DNA from: JBFMCU01 sp964428225
GTDB lineage: Bacteria > Planctomycetota > UBA1135 > GCA-002686595
Length of the DNA: 41,749 nt
Assembly: GCA_964428225.1 (NCBI GenBank)
Contig: CAYRXS010000024.1
Coordinates: forward strand, 1-41,749
Reading direction: 5' to 3'
Positions 24,900 to 34,079 of this stretch are shown piece by piece (position 1 is the stretch's first letter; every line of letters starts with the position of its first letter). Below the pieces are notes generated by a model that was not told where the DNA came from, did no database searches, and saw only the letters and a list, made by a program, of their open reading frames with translations. Made by a program: the position numbers and the translations under genes.

Positions 24900-27323
24900 T
24901 CAGGCGCCGAGCACGAGATCGATCGCGTTCGTGAGCTGGGCCGAGCCGCCGACGTTGTTCAGGAGGCCCTGCGTGTAGACCGGGAAGCCGGCGAGCGCGG
25001 GATCGTTGGGAATGAGGACCGAGTGCGGGCTGATCCCGCTCCCGCCTCCGGAGATGTCGGTCAGAATCCACGGCGTCGCCACGTCGATCAGCAGCTCGCC
25101 GACGGGGGTGGGAACTCCCGACAGGGGGCCGGAGTAGCCGACCACGAAGGTCAGGCCGCTCGCGCCGACCGAGCCCCCGTCGATCTCCGAGGTCCAGAAC
25201 GTGCCGAGGTAGGGCATGCTCGTGCTCGTATAGATCTCCGGGTTGACCCCGCTGCCGTTGCGGGACCAGGCGCCGGCTCCGGTGACCACGATGTACTCGG
25301 TCCTCGTCTTCGTGTTCTGGCCCAGCAGTCCCATCACCGTCAGCGACACGGTGTAGGCCCCGGGGAGCTCGTACTCGTGCACCGGATTCCGGGCCAGGGA
25401 GATCACTCCGTCCCCGAACTCCCAGCTCCAGAAAGCGATGCCCTCGCCCGTGGACTCATCGGTGAAGGCCACGGTGAGCGGGAAGTCACCCGTGGTCGGG
25501 GCTGCGGAGAAGTCCGCGATCGTGCGGGAGATCGCGATGGAAGGACTTCCCTGGAGACAGCCCCACTCGAACGTCTCGTACCGGATGAGGGACCACAGCC
25601 CGTAGACGTACATGGTCCGCAGCGCCAGTTGATGGGCCTCGCCCTGCGTGTAGTTTCCGGACGTGACCGCGGTAGTGAAGTAGTAGTCCATGGACTGGCT
25701 GCTGCCGTCGCTGGGGGAGTTCCAGCCGGGCATGCCCAGGGCCACCTTGGTGGCGCCGACGAATCCCACGCCGCCTCGCTTGATCATCGCTCGACCGATG
25801 TTGTTGTGGTCCGTATCCGCATTGCTGCAGGCGTCGGCGAAGATGATGGAGGGGTAGTCGTCGTTCAGGTACGAGCAGGTGGAGGTGCTGACGAAGGACG
25901 GAGATCCGTTGTAGTAGATGTGCGACGACGTGGCCGAACCGTGACCGGCCCAGTTCACGAAGACGTACTTACCGGCCCCCCATACCGACCTGACGTTGCC
26001 GTGGGTCAGGTCGTGGTCCGCCGAGTAGGCCGAGTATCCCTGCTCGTACATCCGGGTCATCGTCCAGTCCGACATCCAGGTCTCGTTGACCTTCCGCTCC
26101 ATCAGGACCGCGTTGTCGGTGTTGGGCCAGAAGTAGGCGCCCAGCAGGAGGATGTTCTTCTTGAAGGCGGGGTCGTTGTTGTTCTCGAAGGCGACCGACT
26201 TGTCGCAGATGGCCTGCACGGTGCTCGCGTCGCTCCACGGAATCCTGCCCACGTTGACCTCGTTGTAGAAGTCGATCGGGTCGGTGTTCTCCCCCCAGAG
26301 GCGGTCACCGTCGGAATCCCAGGATTGGCTGTCGGGCAGGGACAGCTCGGCATAGTAGAAGTCGGTCTCGGGCCGGCCGTATCCGATGTCCTGCTCGCAC
26401 CGGCGCATCACCACGTCGTCGTAGTGTCCGACGAGGAGGACGTCCTCGATGCCCCATTCACTGGAGGGGTACTTGGTCCGCAGGAAGTTGCGCATCTTCT
26501 CGGCGAGGTCGTAGCCGGAGTAGTTGCTCTGGATCCAGGACGTGGTGACGACGTTCACGGTTCGTCCCTTCCCGATCTCCCCATCGACGATCGGTTGCAC
26601 CGCGGTGGTGAGCCAGTCGGGCGTGATGATCACGAACTCGTGGAGACCGCGGCCTGCGGCGAGCCCGTTCTTGCCGTACCACTGCTGGGCCTGGGCGTAG
26701 TTGACGATGATGTCGCGGGCCAGCTCTTCGGTTCGGACCAGACGATCCTGCACGACGTCCCTTGCCTCCTCGGGCAGCTCGTAGCTCACGGTCACCGTCA
26801 CGGTGGGGCGGAAGACGAGCTCGCCGCTCTCGGGATTCCAGGCGAAGGGCTCGATGCGGACGTCGGCCAGGTCGTATCCGCGATAGCTCGCGGGGCGCAC
26901 GAGCTCGCCGGGAGTCGCGGGGAAGAACGCGTCGCGGTCGTACACGGCACGGTGGTTCGCGTCGAAGACCGCGGGATCCAGGCCCTGGGCGGAGGCATCC
27001 TGGGTGAGGACGCGAGCCTGGGGGACGGGCGGGATCGCGTACGTCCCGTCGAGGAGGATCTCCCGATCCGCATGGAAGGAGGCCCCCGTCACCCGCGCTC
27101 CGGGGGGCACGGCCACCGCGAAGATGCGCGCGGGCAGCATGGGAACCCCCGGCTCGGGTCGGCGGCCGAAGCCCTCCATCCGGATCTCGTCGCCACGATC
27201 GGTCTGCTCGATCGTGTAGACGCCGGCGGGGATGGTCACGCTCACGGTGCCGTCCCGGTCGCCGGCCTGGATCGAAGTGCCCAGGATGCACGTCAGAAAG
27301 AGAAGGATGAGCAGCTTGGCCAT
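24900..27323 (-). CDS. Secreted C25 (gingipain-type) cysteine peptidase with PKD domain
   Basis: An 807-residue exported protein. The start ATG 27323 has GAGAGGA about 7 bases upstream. A signal peptide covers 1-20. Residues about 25-210 are a propeptide-like region ('MLPARIFAVAVPPGARV'). The C25 domain (about 225-590) begins 'EFVIITPDWLTTAVQPI' and has the catalytic pair H461 in 'VNWAGHGS' and C499 in 'IIFADACSNA'. A PKD domain follows (about 602-682, 'FWSWEFGDGVISLARNPVHE'). The last 120 residues are the C-terminal domain seen in other exported proteins here, ending 'PNDPALAGFPVYTQG' and 'TNAIDLVLGA'. In Bacteroidota, C25 peptidases go through type IX secretion; no such system is visible here. 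Confidence 0.88.
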   Translation of the reverse strand: MAKLLILLFLTCILGTSIQAGDRDGTVSVTIPAGVYTIEQTDRGDEIRMEGFGRRPEPGVPMLPARIFAVAVPPGARVTGASFHADREILLDGTYAIPPVPQARVLTQDASAQGLDPAVFDANHRAVYDRDAFFPATPGELVRPASYRGYDLADVRIEPFAWNPESGELVFRPTVTVTVSYELPEEARDVVQDRLVRTEELARDIIVNYAQAQQWYGKNGLAAGRGLHEFVIITPDWLTTAVQPIVDGEIGKGRTVNVVTTSWIQSNYSGYDLAEKMRNFLRTKYPSSEWGIEDVLLVGHYDDVVMRRCEQDIGYGRPETDFYYAELSLPDSQSWDSDGDRLWGENTDPIDFYNEVNVGRIPWSDASTVQAICDKSVAFENNNDPAFKKNILLLGAYFWPNTDNAVLMERKVNETWMSDWTMTRMYEQGYSAYSADHDLTHGNVRSVWGAGKYVFVNWAGHGSATSSHIYYNGSPSFVSTSTCSYLNDDYPSIIFADACSNADTDHNNIGRAMIKRGGVGFVGATKVALGMPGWNSPSDGSSQSMDYYFTTAVTSGNYTQGEAHQLALRTMYVYGLWSLIRYETFEWGCLQGSPSIAISRTIADFSAAPTTGDFPLTVAFTDESTGEGIAFWSWEFGDGVISLARNPVHEYELPGAYTVSLTVMGLLGQNTKTRTEYIVVTGAGAWSRNGSGVNPEIYTSTSMPYLGTFWTSEIDGGSVGASGLTFVVGYSGPLSGVPTPVGELLIDVATPWILTDISGGGSGISPHSVLIPNDPALAGFPVYTQGLLNNVGGSAQLTNAIDLVLGA

Positions 27324-27522
27324 GGTCTAGTCCTCTCGAGCTCGGTGGGGGACGCCCGCTGATCGTGAGCGGTCGTGACTCGGAGGCACGCTCGCACGAC
27401 TCCATCCCTGTGATACTCCGATCGGCGCATTCCCGCAACCGCGGTCCGACGATGGCGATTCGCGAGAGGAAACCACCCCTCGTGTTCGAGTTTCGCGACC
27501 CGACTGCCGACAATCCTCCCCC
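27324..27522. promoter_or_regulatory. Divergent intergenic region, C25 peptidase / PopT
   Basis: 199 bases with no coding frame or RNA gene that I can support. It should hold the promoters of both flanking genes. No strong -35/-10 motif is evident. Confidence 0.25.
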
Positions 27523-28599
27523 ATGACCAGCCCCGCATCGACGAGCGATCGCTCCGTGGTCCCCGCCTCCCCGGTCCGCGTCCTGGCCGGGGGCTTCCTG
27601 ATGGGCCTCGCCAATCTCGTGCCGGGGGTGAGCGGGGGGACGATGATCCTGGCGGTCGGACTGTACGACCGGTTCATCGAGGCGGTGGCGGAGCTGACGC
27701 GGCTGCGGCCCTCGCGGCGGACGGTTGCGTTCCTCGCCGTGCTCCTGGTGGGGACGGTGGTGGCGATCCTGGGGCTCGCGACGCCGGCGGTGTGGCTCGT
27801 GACGAGCCACCGGTGGATCGCATACAGCCTCTTCGTGGGGATGGCCCTGGGAGGCGTGCCCGCGCTCGCGGGATTCGCGAAGGCGCCGGGCGTCGCCACG
27901 GTGGTCCAGATCCTCGCGGGGATCGCGATCATGGCGGTGGTGGCCTTCGGGATGAGCAACTCGGCTCTACCCCACACGTGGGTCGTGTTCCTCGTCATCG
28001 GAGCGGCGGCGGCGTCGAGCATGATCCTGCCCGGCATCTCCGGCTCCTACATCCTGCTCATCTTCGGCCTGTACGACGTGGTGGTCGGGAGCATCCGTCC
28101 CTCGGCGCTGCGCGAGGACTGGCAGGCATCCGTCGCGATCCTGGTGCCGGTGCTCGTCGGAGTCGTGGTGGGGATCGGGTTGCTGTCGAACGTGCTCAAG
28201 CTCCTGCTGCACCGCTTCGAGCGCGGCACGCACTGCGTGTTGCTCGGGCTCCTGCTCGGCTCGGTTCTCGGCCTGTGGCCCTTCCAGGAGGCCGCGCACC
28301 CGAGCCTCGCCACGAAGGCCGGGGTGGAGGCGGTGCTGCTCCTGCAGGAGGGGAGCTCGGTCGAGGCCGTGGAGGAGGAGACCGGGGTCGCGCTCACCGA
28401 CGAGGAGGCCGGCGAGCTACGCGCGCGCTACGCGGAGCTCGGCAAGGGGGAGCTCAAGCTCCTCGGACTACAGCTCGACCGCTACCCCCCTTCCGTCGGG
28501 AACGTGGCGATCGCCCTGCTCGTTCTCGCGGGCGGATTCCTGATCACCCGCAAGATCGGTGGATCGGAGAGCGCTCGTCAGCGCGACTCGAACGAGTAA
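27523..28599 (+). CDS. popT: DUF368 membrane protein, undecaprenyl-phosphate translocase
   Basis: A 358-residue polytopic inner-membrane protein of the DUF368 family. Members (PopT) flip the carrier lipid undecaprenyl phosphate back across the membrane for cell-envelope synthesis. The two inverted-repeat signatures are clear: 'GLANLVPGVSGGTMIL' near residue 28 and 'SSMILPGISGSYILLIFGLYD' near 166. About nine to ten hydrophobic segments are visible. A cytosolic, charged insertion (about 270-325, rich in Glu) precedes the last helix, unlike shorter family members. No good ribosome binding site is seen at ATG 27523. Its 3' end overlaps the convergent lipoprotein gene by 22 bases. Confidence 0.85.
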   Translation: MTSPASTSDRSVVPASPVRVLAGGFLMGLANLVPGVSGGTMILAVGLYDRFIEAVAELTRLRPSRRTVAFLAVLLVGTVVAILGLATPAVWLVTSHRWIAYSLFVGMALGGVPALAGFAKAPGVATVVQILAGIAIMAVVAFGMSNSALPHTWVVFLVIGAAAASSMILPGISGSYILLIFGLYDVVVGSIRPSALREDWQASVAILVPVLVGVVVGIGLLSNVLKLLLHRFERGTHCVLLGLLLGSVLGLWPFQEAAHPSLATKAGVEAVLLLQEGSSVEAVEEETGVALTDEEAGELRARYAELGKGELKLLGLQLDRYPPSVGNVAIALLVLAGGFLITRKIGGSESARQRDSNE

Positions 28600-28994
28600 C
28601 CGCCCTCCACGTCGATGACGTAGGTGCCGGGCTCGGAGAGCGCGTACTGGCGGCCACCCACCTCCAGGTGGGTTCCGTCGACGCTGGCCTCCACCCCGTG
28701 GCCAAGGCGGATGGAGATCTCGCAGTCGTCGTAGTCGAAGTCGTGGAAGCGCACGCCGTCCTCGCCGCAGTAGTGGGGGAGCACGATCGTGCGGTCCCGG
28801 ACGAGCAGGGTGACCTCGGACTCGGACACGAACATCTCGAAGGGCCAGTGGTCGTCGATCGCGATCGACATGGAGCCGCCGGCCCCGATCCGGCCCTCGT
28901 CCGCCTCCAGGTCGTCGTCGTCGATGATGACCGCGATACACCCCGCGCTCGTGAGCAGGAGGAGGAGCGAGGCCAGAAGGGAGAGCAGGCGCAT
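28578..28994 (-). CDS. Small predicted lipoprotein
   Basis: A 138-residue protein if it starts at ATG 28994 (MRLLSLLA); an earlier ATG at 29009 adds five residues. A hydrophobic leader is followed by the lipobox 'LTSAGC', so it is probably a lipoprotein of the outer or inner membrane. The mature part is acidic ('DDDDLEADEG') and beta-rich, with Cys pair candidates in 'HYCGEDG' and 'DDCEISI'. No known domain was recognised. Its 3' end overlaps popT by 22 bases on the opposite strand. Confidence 0.7.
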   Translation of the reverse strand: MRLLSLLASLLLLLTSAGCIAVIIDDDDLEADEGRIGAGGSMSIAIDDHWPFEMFVSESEVTLLVRDRTIVLPHYCGEDGVRFHDFDYDDCEISIRLGHGVEASVDGTHLEVGGRQYALSEPGTYVIDVEGGYSFESR

Positions 28995-29146
28995 ACTCGG
29001 GTGTCTCATGGGTTCAGGGCTTGCACTGCGGACGGGGGTCGCGCGCCTGATACGCGGGCATTACCCATCCGTTTCGAGAGGGTGGGAAAAGGGGCGGGAA
29101 TTCCAGCTTGGGCCACCGTCCACCGCGGACGATATAGACGAATCGC

Positions 29147-30730
29147 ATGCGTCCGCCCCCGCCCCATTCGTCGCGCCTCGTGAGCCACCGAGGAAGCCTG
29201 CTGTCGGCCATTCTGCTCCAGTCGGCTCTCGGTGCGTGCGCAGAGCCCGTCGAGGAATCCGCCCCCGTCAACCTCGTCCTCATCGTGGTCGACACGCTGC
29301 GGGCGGATGCCGTGCTCGATCCCCAGGAGCTGGTCGCCACCCCGCACCTCGATGCCTTCGGGGAGGACGCGGTCGTGTTCCCGCGTGCGTTCACCTCCGC
29401 GCCGATGACGCTGCCCGCGCACACGACCCTGTTCTCCTCGCGCGATCCGCATCGAACCGGGGTGACCCGGAACGGCCAGGTGGTTCCCTCCGATCTGCCT
29501 CTTCTCGCGGAGCATCTGCGTAACCGGGGCTATCACACGCGCGCGCAGATCAGCATCGGAACCCTCAATCCCGCCTTCGGCGAGCAGGCCTCCCTGGCCC
29601 GGGGATTCGACGAGTACGTGTGCAAGCCCAGCCCGACCATCGCCGGCGACCTGATCAACCAGGAGTTACTGCCCGGTCTCGACGAGCTGCCCGGCGCGCA
29701 GCCGTTCTTCCTGTTCGCCCACTACTCCGACCCGCATGCTCCCTACGACGCACACGGCACCGTCGTGCACACCGCGGAGATCTTCCTGGACGGGAAGTTC
29801 CAGGACGAGATCCTCACGTCCGAGACCACGTTCTGGAAGGAGCAGCTTCTCCTCGCGCCGGGAGAGCACGTGCTCGAGGTTCGCTCCGCGGATCCCCTTT
29901 GCCCGCGCATGGTCACGTGCATGCACGAGGGGGCTCCCGTCGAGATGGAGTTCCTGGAGGGGGCGCCCCATCGCGTATCGGATGGACTGCGCGTCCGGTT
30001 GCACAACGAGCAGGCCGAGGAAGCTCGGTTTCTGGTCAAGCTGCTCATCAGCGACGTTCCCTCGAGGGTGGATCGACGCGAACGCTATCGGTACGAGGTC
30101 GAGTTCGTCGACGGCCGGATCGGCGAGCTCATCGAGAAGCTGAAGGTGCTGGGGCTCTACGAGTCGAGCCTCGTCGTCTTCGCCTCGGATCACGGAGAAG
30201 GGCTGGGCGAGCACGGGGTCTCCGGGCACATCGAGAACCTTCACGACGAGCTGACTCACGTCCCGTTCGCGATCAAGCTGCCGAGCGGGCACCCCGGCCT
30301 CCCCACGCTGGAGGCGAACCGATCCCGGCTGGTGGGCCTGATCGACTTCGTCCCCACCGCGCTGGAGATCCTCGATCTGCCCCCGCTGCCGGGACAGAGC
30401 GGCAGGTCGCTGCTCGCTTCGGTTCCCGATCGGCTCATCGTCAGCGAGACCCATCGTCCGGAAGCCCGGCGCACCTCGATCGCGCTGCGAGGCGACGACT
30501 ACAAGCTGATCCACTTCCCGGAGGAGGAGCGCTTCGAGCTGTTCGACCTGCGCGTCGATCCGCACGAGACGCGGGACCTCTTCGCCGAGGAAGGATCCGC
30601 CTTCCAGGCCTGGCGGGAGAACCTGTTGCGCATCGCGGAGGCGGCGGAGGCGGCCCAGACTCCTCTCGAGGTCCTGGACGACGAGACCATCGCCCGCCTG
30701 AAGGCGCTCGGCTACTTCCAGGACATCTAG
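29147..30730 (+). CDS. Sulfatase-fold lipoprotein with Thr in place of catalytic Cys
   Basis: A 527-residue protein with an N-terminal leader ending in the lipobox 'LGAC' (Cys31); GTG 29180 is an alternative start. Alkaline-phosphatase/sulfatase fold: metal site 'LVLIVVDTLRAD' (D49) and the C-terminal 'FASDHGEGLGEHG'. Sulfatases have CxPxR or SxPxR at the nucleophile; here the aligned motif is T88-L-P-A-H92, so formylglycine cannot form. An inserted beta-domain of about 110 residues (about 205-310, 'IFLDGKFQDEILTSETT') lies inside the catalytic fold. It may be a phospho- or sulfo-hydrolase or a transferase that uses Thr; related 'TLPSH' proteins are common. No strong ribosome binding site is seen. 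Confidence 0.78.
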   Translation: MRPPPPHSSRLVSHRGSLLSAILLQSALGACAEPVEESAPVNLVLIVVDTLRADAVLDPQELVATPHLDAFGEDAVVFPRAFTSAPMTLPAHTTLFSSRDPHRTGVTRNGQVVPSDLPLLAEHLRNRGYHTRAQISIGTLNPAFGEQASLARGFDEYVCKPSPTIAGDLINQELLPGLDELPGAQPFFLFAHYSDPHAPYDAHGTVVHTAEIFLDGKFQDEILTSETTFWKEQLLLAPGEHVLEVRSADPLCPRMVTCMHEGAPVEMEFLEGAPHRVSDGLRVRLHNEQAEEARFLVKLLISDVPSRVDRRERYRYEVEFVDGRIGELIEKLKVLGLYESSLVVFASDHGEGLGEHGVSGHIENLHDELTHVPFAIKLPSGHPGLPTLEANRSRLVGLIDFVPTALEILDLPPLPGQSGRSLLASVPDRLIVSETHRPEARRTSIALRGDDYKLIHFPEEERFELFDLRVDPHETRDLFAEEGSAFQAWRENLLRIAEAAEAAQTPLEVLDDETIARLKALGYFQDI

Positions 30731-30754
30731 CGGCGCGGGTTTCCCGGGTCTCGG

Positions 30755-32701
30755 TCACTGGCCGCGCAGCGCCTGGAGCTGGGCCCGCGCTCCGGCGTGC
30801 TCGGGCGCGAGGGACAGCACGCGCTCGAAGCAGCTCCTCGCCTCGCGCGCCCGGCCGCGCTGGATGTGGATCATCCCCATGTTGAACCAGGCGTTCACCA
30901 GGCCCGGATGCAGGCGCAGGGCCTCGCGCAGGTGCTTCTCGGCGAGATCCCACCGGCCCTGCTGGACGTGGATGCCGCCCAGGTTGCCGTGGGCGGGCGC
31001 GAAGCCGGGATTGATGCGCACGGCGGCCTCGAGCTCCGCCCGGGCGCGGTCCAGGTCGCCCCGGGAGATCAGGGCGAGCCCCAGGTTGAACCGGGACTCC
31101 GCGCGCTGGGGATCGATGCGAATTGCCACCTCGAGGTGCTCGATGGCGCCGTCCGCGTCGCCGCGGTTGAGCAGGGCGAGTCCGAAGTTGCTGCGGGCGT
31201 CGGCGTTGTTCGGAGCGATCCGCACCGCGCGCTGCATGTGGCGGAAGCCCTCCTCGGGCCGACCCTGGCGCATCATCGTCACGCCGAGGTTGTTCATCGC
31301 GTGGATGTAGTCGGGCTTGATGCGAATCGCCTCCTCGAGCTCGCGCGCGGCTCGCCCGAGGTCGTTGCGGCGCAGGGAGTCGACCCCCATGCTGCCCCAG
31401 GCGAGGTGGTTGTCCTCCGTCACCTCGATCGCGTGCTCGAAGAGCGTCCGACTGTCCCGCCACTTGCCCACCTGGAACCAGGCAATCGTGGAGTACACGC
31501 CGACGGCCACCACCGCGAGGACGGGAGCGACGACGCGAGTCCGCTCGCGCCGGCGCGCGAGGTCGGCGATGCCCCACACCGCGATCACGTAGATCCCGAT
31601 CGTGGGGAGGTACGCGTAGCGATCGGCCCACGCCTGCATGCCCACCTGGAGCAGGCCGATCACGGGGACGAGCGTGCCCAGGAACCAGAGCCAGCCCACG
31701 GCGAGGTACGGCGCCCTCCGGAATCCCCGCACCGCGAGCCCGGTGATCGCGACGAGGAGCACGCCCACCACGCCGGCCGCGACGTACAGCCCTCCGAGCG
31801 AATCGGGATGGGTGATCGCGGGGTGGGGGTAGAAGACGGCGAGGTCGGAGGGCCAGAGGCTCTTCCAGAGGTACTGCCCGTAGGCCACGATCGCGTTCGT
31901 CGCCCGCGCGATCCCCGGCACTGCCTCCAGGGAGCGAGTGGAGCCGCTCGACGCCTGGACCATGGCGGTGACCACGCTGGAGGCCGTGGCGAGCGCGAGC
32001 AGGGGCAGCTTCTCGGCGACGAGCCGGACCGCCGAGCTCCCGCCCGTCTTTCCCTCCCCCACGAACCGCAGCCGCCCGAGCGGCCACGCGTCCAGCAGGA
32101 GCAGCACGAAGGGCAGGGTCACGAGCATCGGCTTCGCCATCAGGCCGAGGGCGAGCGCCACGAACACCGCGGCGTACCGCAGGACCGACGGCCGCCGCGC
32201 GTAGCCCGCGTAGGCGAGCAGGGTCAGCATCCAGAAGAGCCCGGAGAGCACGTCCTTGCGCTCCGACGCCCACGCCACCGACTCCACGTGCAGGGGGTGC
32301 ACCGCGAAGAGCGCGGCGACGACGAGGCTCGGCCAGTACCGCCGCGTCAGGGCGACCAGGGCGAGGAAGAGCACGGCCGCGCCCAGCGCGTGCAGGCCGG
32401 TGCTCATCAGGTGGTGGGAGCCGGCATCCGTCCCGAACAGCTCGACGTCGAGCATGTGCGACATCGACGTCAGGGGATGCCAGTTCGAGGAGTGCGGGGT
32501 CGTGAACGCCCACCGCACGCCCTCCGTCGTCCACCCCGCCAGCACCCAGACGTTCTCGGTGATGTACGACTCGTCGTCGATGGCGACGAACTCGTGATCC
32601 CGCACCCGCGCGAAGAGGGCGACGGTGAGGATCGCCAGGACGAGGGCGGTCAGCGCGAGCCGGGACCGGGACGCGGTCGGGGATTCGGGGGCGGGAGTCA
32701 A
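30755..32701 (-). CDS. TMTC-like membrane glycosyltransferase with C-terminal TPRs
   Basis: A 648-residue protein. The first codon is TTG at 32701 without a clear ribosome binding site, so the start is uncertain. Residues about 15-400 contain roughly ten membrane segments of a GT-C fold. The first large periplasmic loop carries the acidic pair 'FVAIDDESYITEN', and 'HPLHVESVAWASERKDVLS' is the hallmark of TMTC/DUF1736-type O-mannosyltransferase-like proteins. Residues about 405-645 form about eight TPRs ('AWGSMGVDSLRRNDLGRAAR', 'AMNNLGVTMMRQGRPEEG' and so on). It probably transfers a sugar from a lipid carrier to exported proteins. The serine hydrolase gene lies 68 bases upstream on the same strand. 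Confidence 0.82.
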   Translation of the reverse strand: MTPAPESPTASRSRLALTALVLAILTVALFARVRDHEFVAIDDESYITENVWVLAGWTTEGVRWAFTTPHSSNWHPLTSMSHMLDVELFGTDAGSHHLMSTGLHALGAAVLFLALVALTRRYWPSLVVAALFAVHPLHVESVAWASERKDVLSGLFWMLTLLAYAGYARRPSVLRYAAVFVALALGLMAKPMLVTLPFVLLLLDAWPLGRLRFVGEGKTGGSSAVRLVAEKLPLLALATASSVVTAMVQASSGSTRSLEAVPGIARATNAIVAYGQYLWKSLWPSDLAVFYPHPAITHPDSLGGLYVAAGVVGVLLVAITGLAVRGFRRAPYLAVGWLWFLGTLVPVIGLLQVGMQAWADRYAYLPTIGIYVIAVWGIADLARRRERTRVVAPVLAVVAVGVYSTIAWFQVGKWRDSRTLFEHAIEVTEDNHLAWGSMGVDSLRRNDLGRAARELEEAIRIKPDYIHAMNNLGVTMMRQGRPEEGFRHMQRAVRIAPNNADARSNFGLALLNRGDADGAIEHLEVAIRIDPQRAESRFNLGLALISRGDLDRARAELEAAVRINPGFAPAHGNLGGIHVQQGRWDLAEKHLREALRLHPGLVNAWFNMGMIHIQRGRAREARSCFERVLSLAPEHAGARAQLQALRGQ

Positions 32702-32769
32702 GACGAGGCGGGGGTGCGGCCCGCGATTCTAGTGCTCCCCTCCGCGAGATCCGAACGATCCGCCGCGGA

Positions 32770-33969
32770 TCACTCGTCCTCGACCATCGCCGCCCACACC
32801 AGCGGGCCCAGCTCGGTCTGGAGCGGATTGCGCAGCGCGTTCGACACCATCGCGCACGCGATGCCGAGCTCGGGGAGCAGGGCCACGGTGGCCGCGAACC
32901 CGTAGCCGTTGCCGCCGTGCTCCACGACGAGGTGTCCCTCCCACTCGTGGACCATCCACCCCAGCCCGTAGTTCACCCCGGGGATCATCGCCCGGAGGTC
33001 GTGGGCTTCGATGTGCTCCGCCCAGATCTCCTCGAGCTCCGCCTCGCCGACGAGCCGCTCGCCCTCGTAGGTGCCGCGATTCACCAGGAGCCGCAGCCAC
33101 TGCGCGAGGTCACGGATGCTGGAGCTGATTCCCCCCGCGGGGGAGACCGCGTCGAGGCTGTAGTAGGGCAGGGGCATCAGCTCGTCTCCCACCTTCAGGT
33201 AGCCGGTGGCGAGGAGGGGGTCCTCGCGGATCTTCTCGAACCGCGAGTTCGAGCTCGTCATGCCCAGCGGCTCGAACATCCGCTTCGACATGAGCGAGTC
33301 CCAGTCGGTCTCCGCCGCCACTCCCGAGGCGACGCCCGCGGCGACCATGCTCGAGTTGCTGTAGCTGTGCGTCTCACGGAAGGGGAACGTCGGCTCCAGC
33401 TCGACGAACTTCTCCAGCAGCTGCTTCTTCGTCCACGGCCCCGGATCGTCGACGGTCGTGCCGTCCATCCGCCACCAGCTCACGACCTGGCCGATGACCT
33501 CCATGTCGACGATGCCCGTCTGGTGGGCGAGCAGGTCGCGGATCGTCACCTGCGCGTCCTCCTCGTCGCTGTCGATCTTCAGCGTGAGCTCCGGCAGGTA
33601 GTCGGTGATCGGGTCGTCCCAGTGCATCTTCCCCTCGGTGACGAGCATGGCGATCAAGGTCGAGGTGAACGGTTTCGAGCTCGACCCGATGGGGAAGACG
33701 GTGTCCGTGGTGACCGCGACGTCCTTCTCGACGTTCGCGAGCCCGAACGCGCGGCTCAGCACCACCTCGTCCCCCTTCACCACGCAGACGGCCATCCCCG
33801 GCACGTCGGTCTCGACGCGCTTCGCCTCGAGCTGCTCGCAGAGCTCGTCGAGGCGCGTGCGCGAAGCGGTGGCCTCATCCTGGACCGCGGCGGCGAGCAG
33901 GGGGGCGATTCCGAAGGCGAGGAGCGGGAGGAGGACGATTCTGCGGGACGGAAGCAGGCGGCGCGACAT
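32770..33969 (-). CDS. Serine hydrolase, class C beta-lactamase/PBP-like
   Basis: A 399-residue exported enzyme of the beta-lactamase-related (S12) superfamily. AGGAG 9-10 bases before ATG 33969 supports the start. A signal sequence covers about 1-28. The active-site motif SxxK is S96-S-S-K99 in 'FPIGSSSKPF'; the second motif is Y203-S-N205 in 'HSYSNSS'; the third (KTG-like) is H351-G-G in 'VEHGGNGYGF', as in esterase and D-amino-peptidase members. It is unlikely to be a resistance enzyme; it could be an esterase or peptidase. It is transcribed in the same direction as the TPR glycosyltransferase gene. Confidence 0.85.
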   Translation of the reverse strand: MSRRLLPSRRIVLLPLLAFGIAPLLAAAVQDEATASRTRLDELCEQLEAKRVETDVPGMAVCVVKGDEVVLSRAFGLANVEKDVAVTTDTVFPIGSSSKPFTSTLIAMLVTEGKMHWDDPITDYLPELTLKIDSDEEDAQVTIRDLLAHQTGIVDMEVIGQVVSWWRMDGTTVDDPGPWTKKQLLEKFVELEPTFPFRETHSYSNSSMVAAGVASGVAAETDWDSLMSKRMFEPLGMTSSNSRFEKIREDPLLATGYLKVGDELMPLPYYSLDAVSPAGGISSSIRDLAQWLRLLVNRGTYEGERLVGEAELEEIWAEHIEAHDLRAMIPGVNYGLGWMVHEWEGHLVVEHGGNGYGFAATVALLPELGIACAMVSNALRNPLQTELGPLVWAAMVEDE

Positions 33970-34079
33970 GGCGAGTGGCTCCTGGGTTCTCGGGGGGGAA
34001 TGCAGGCCGCGATACGCAGGAGCGTCGCGGGCATGTCGAGAAAGCGGGGCCCGAGGCGAGCGAGTAGAATCGGGGGCCC

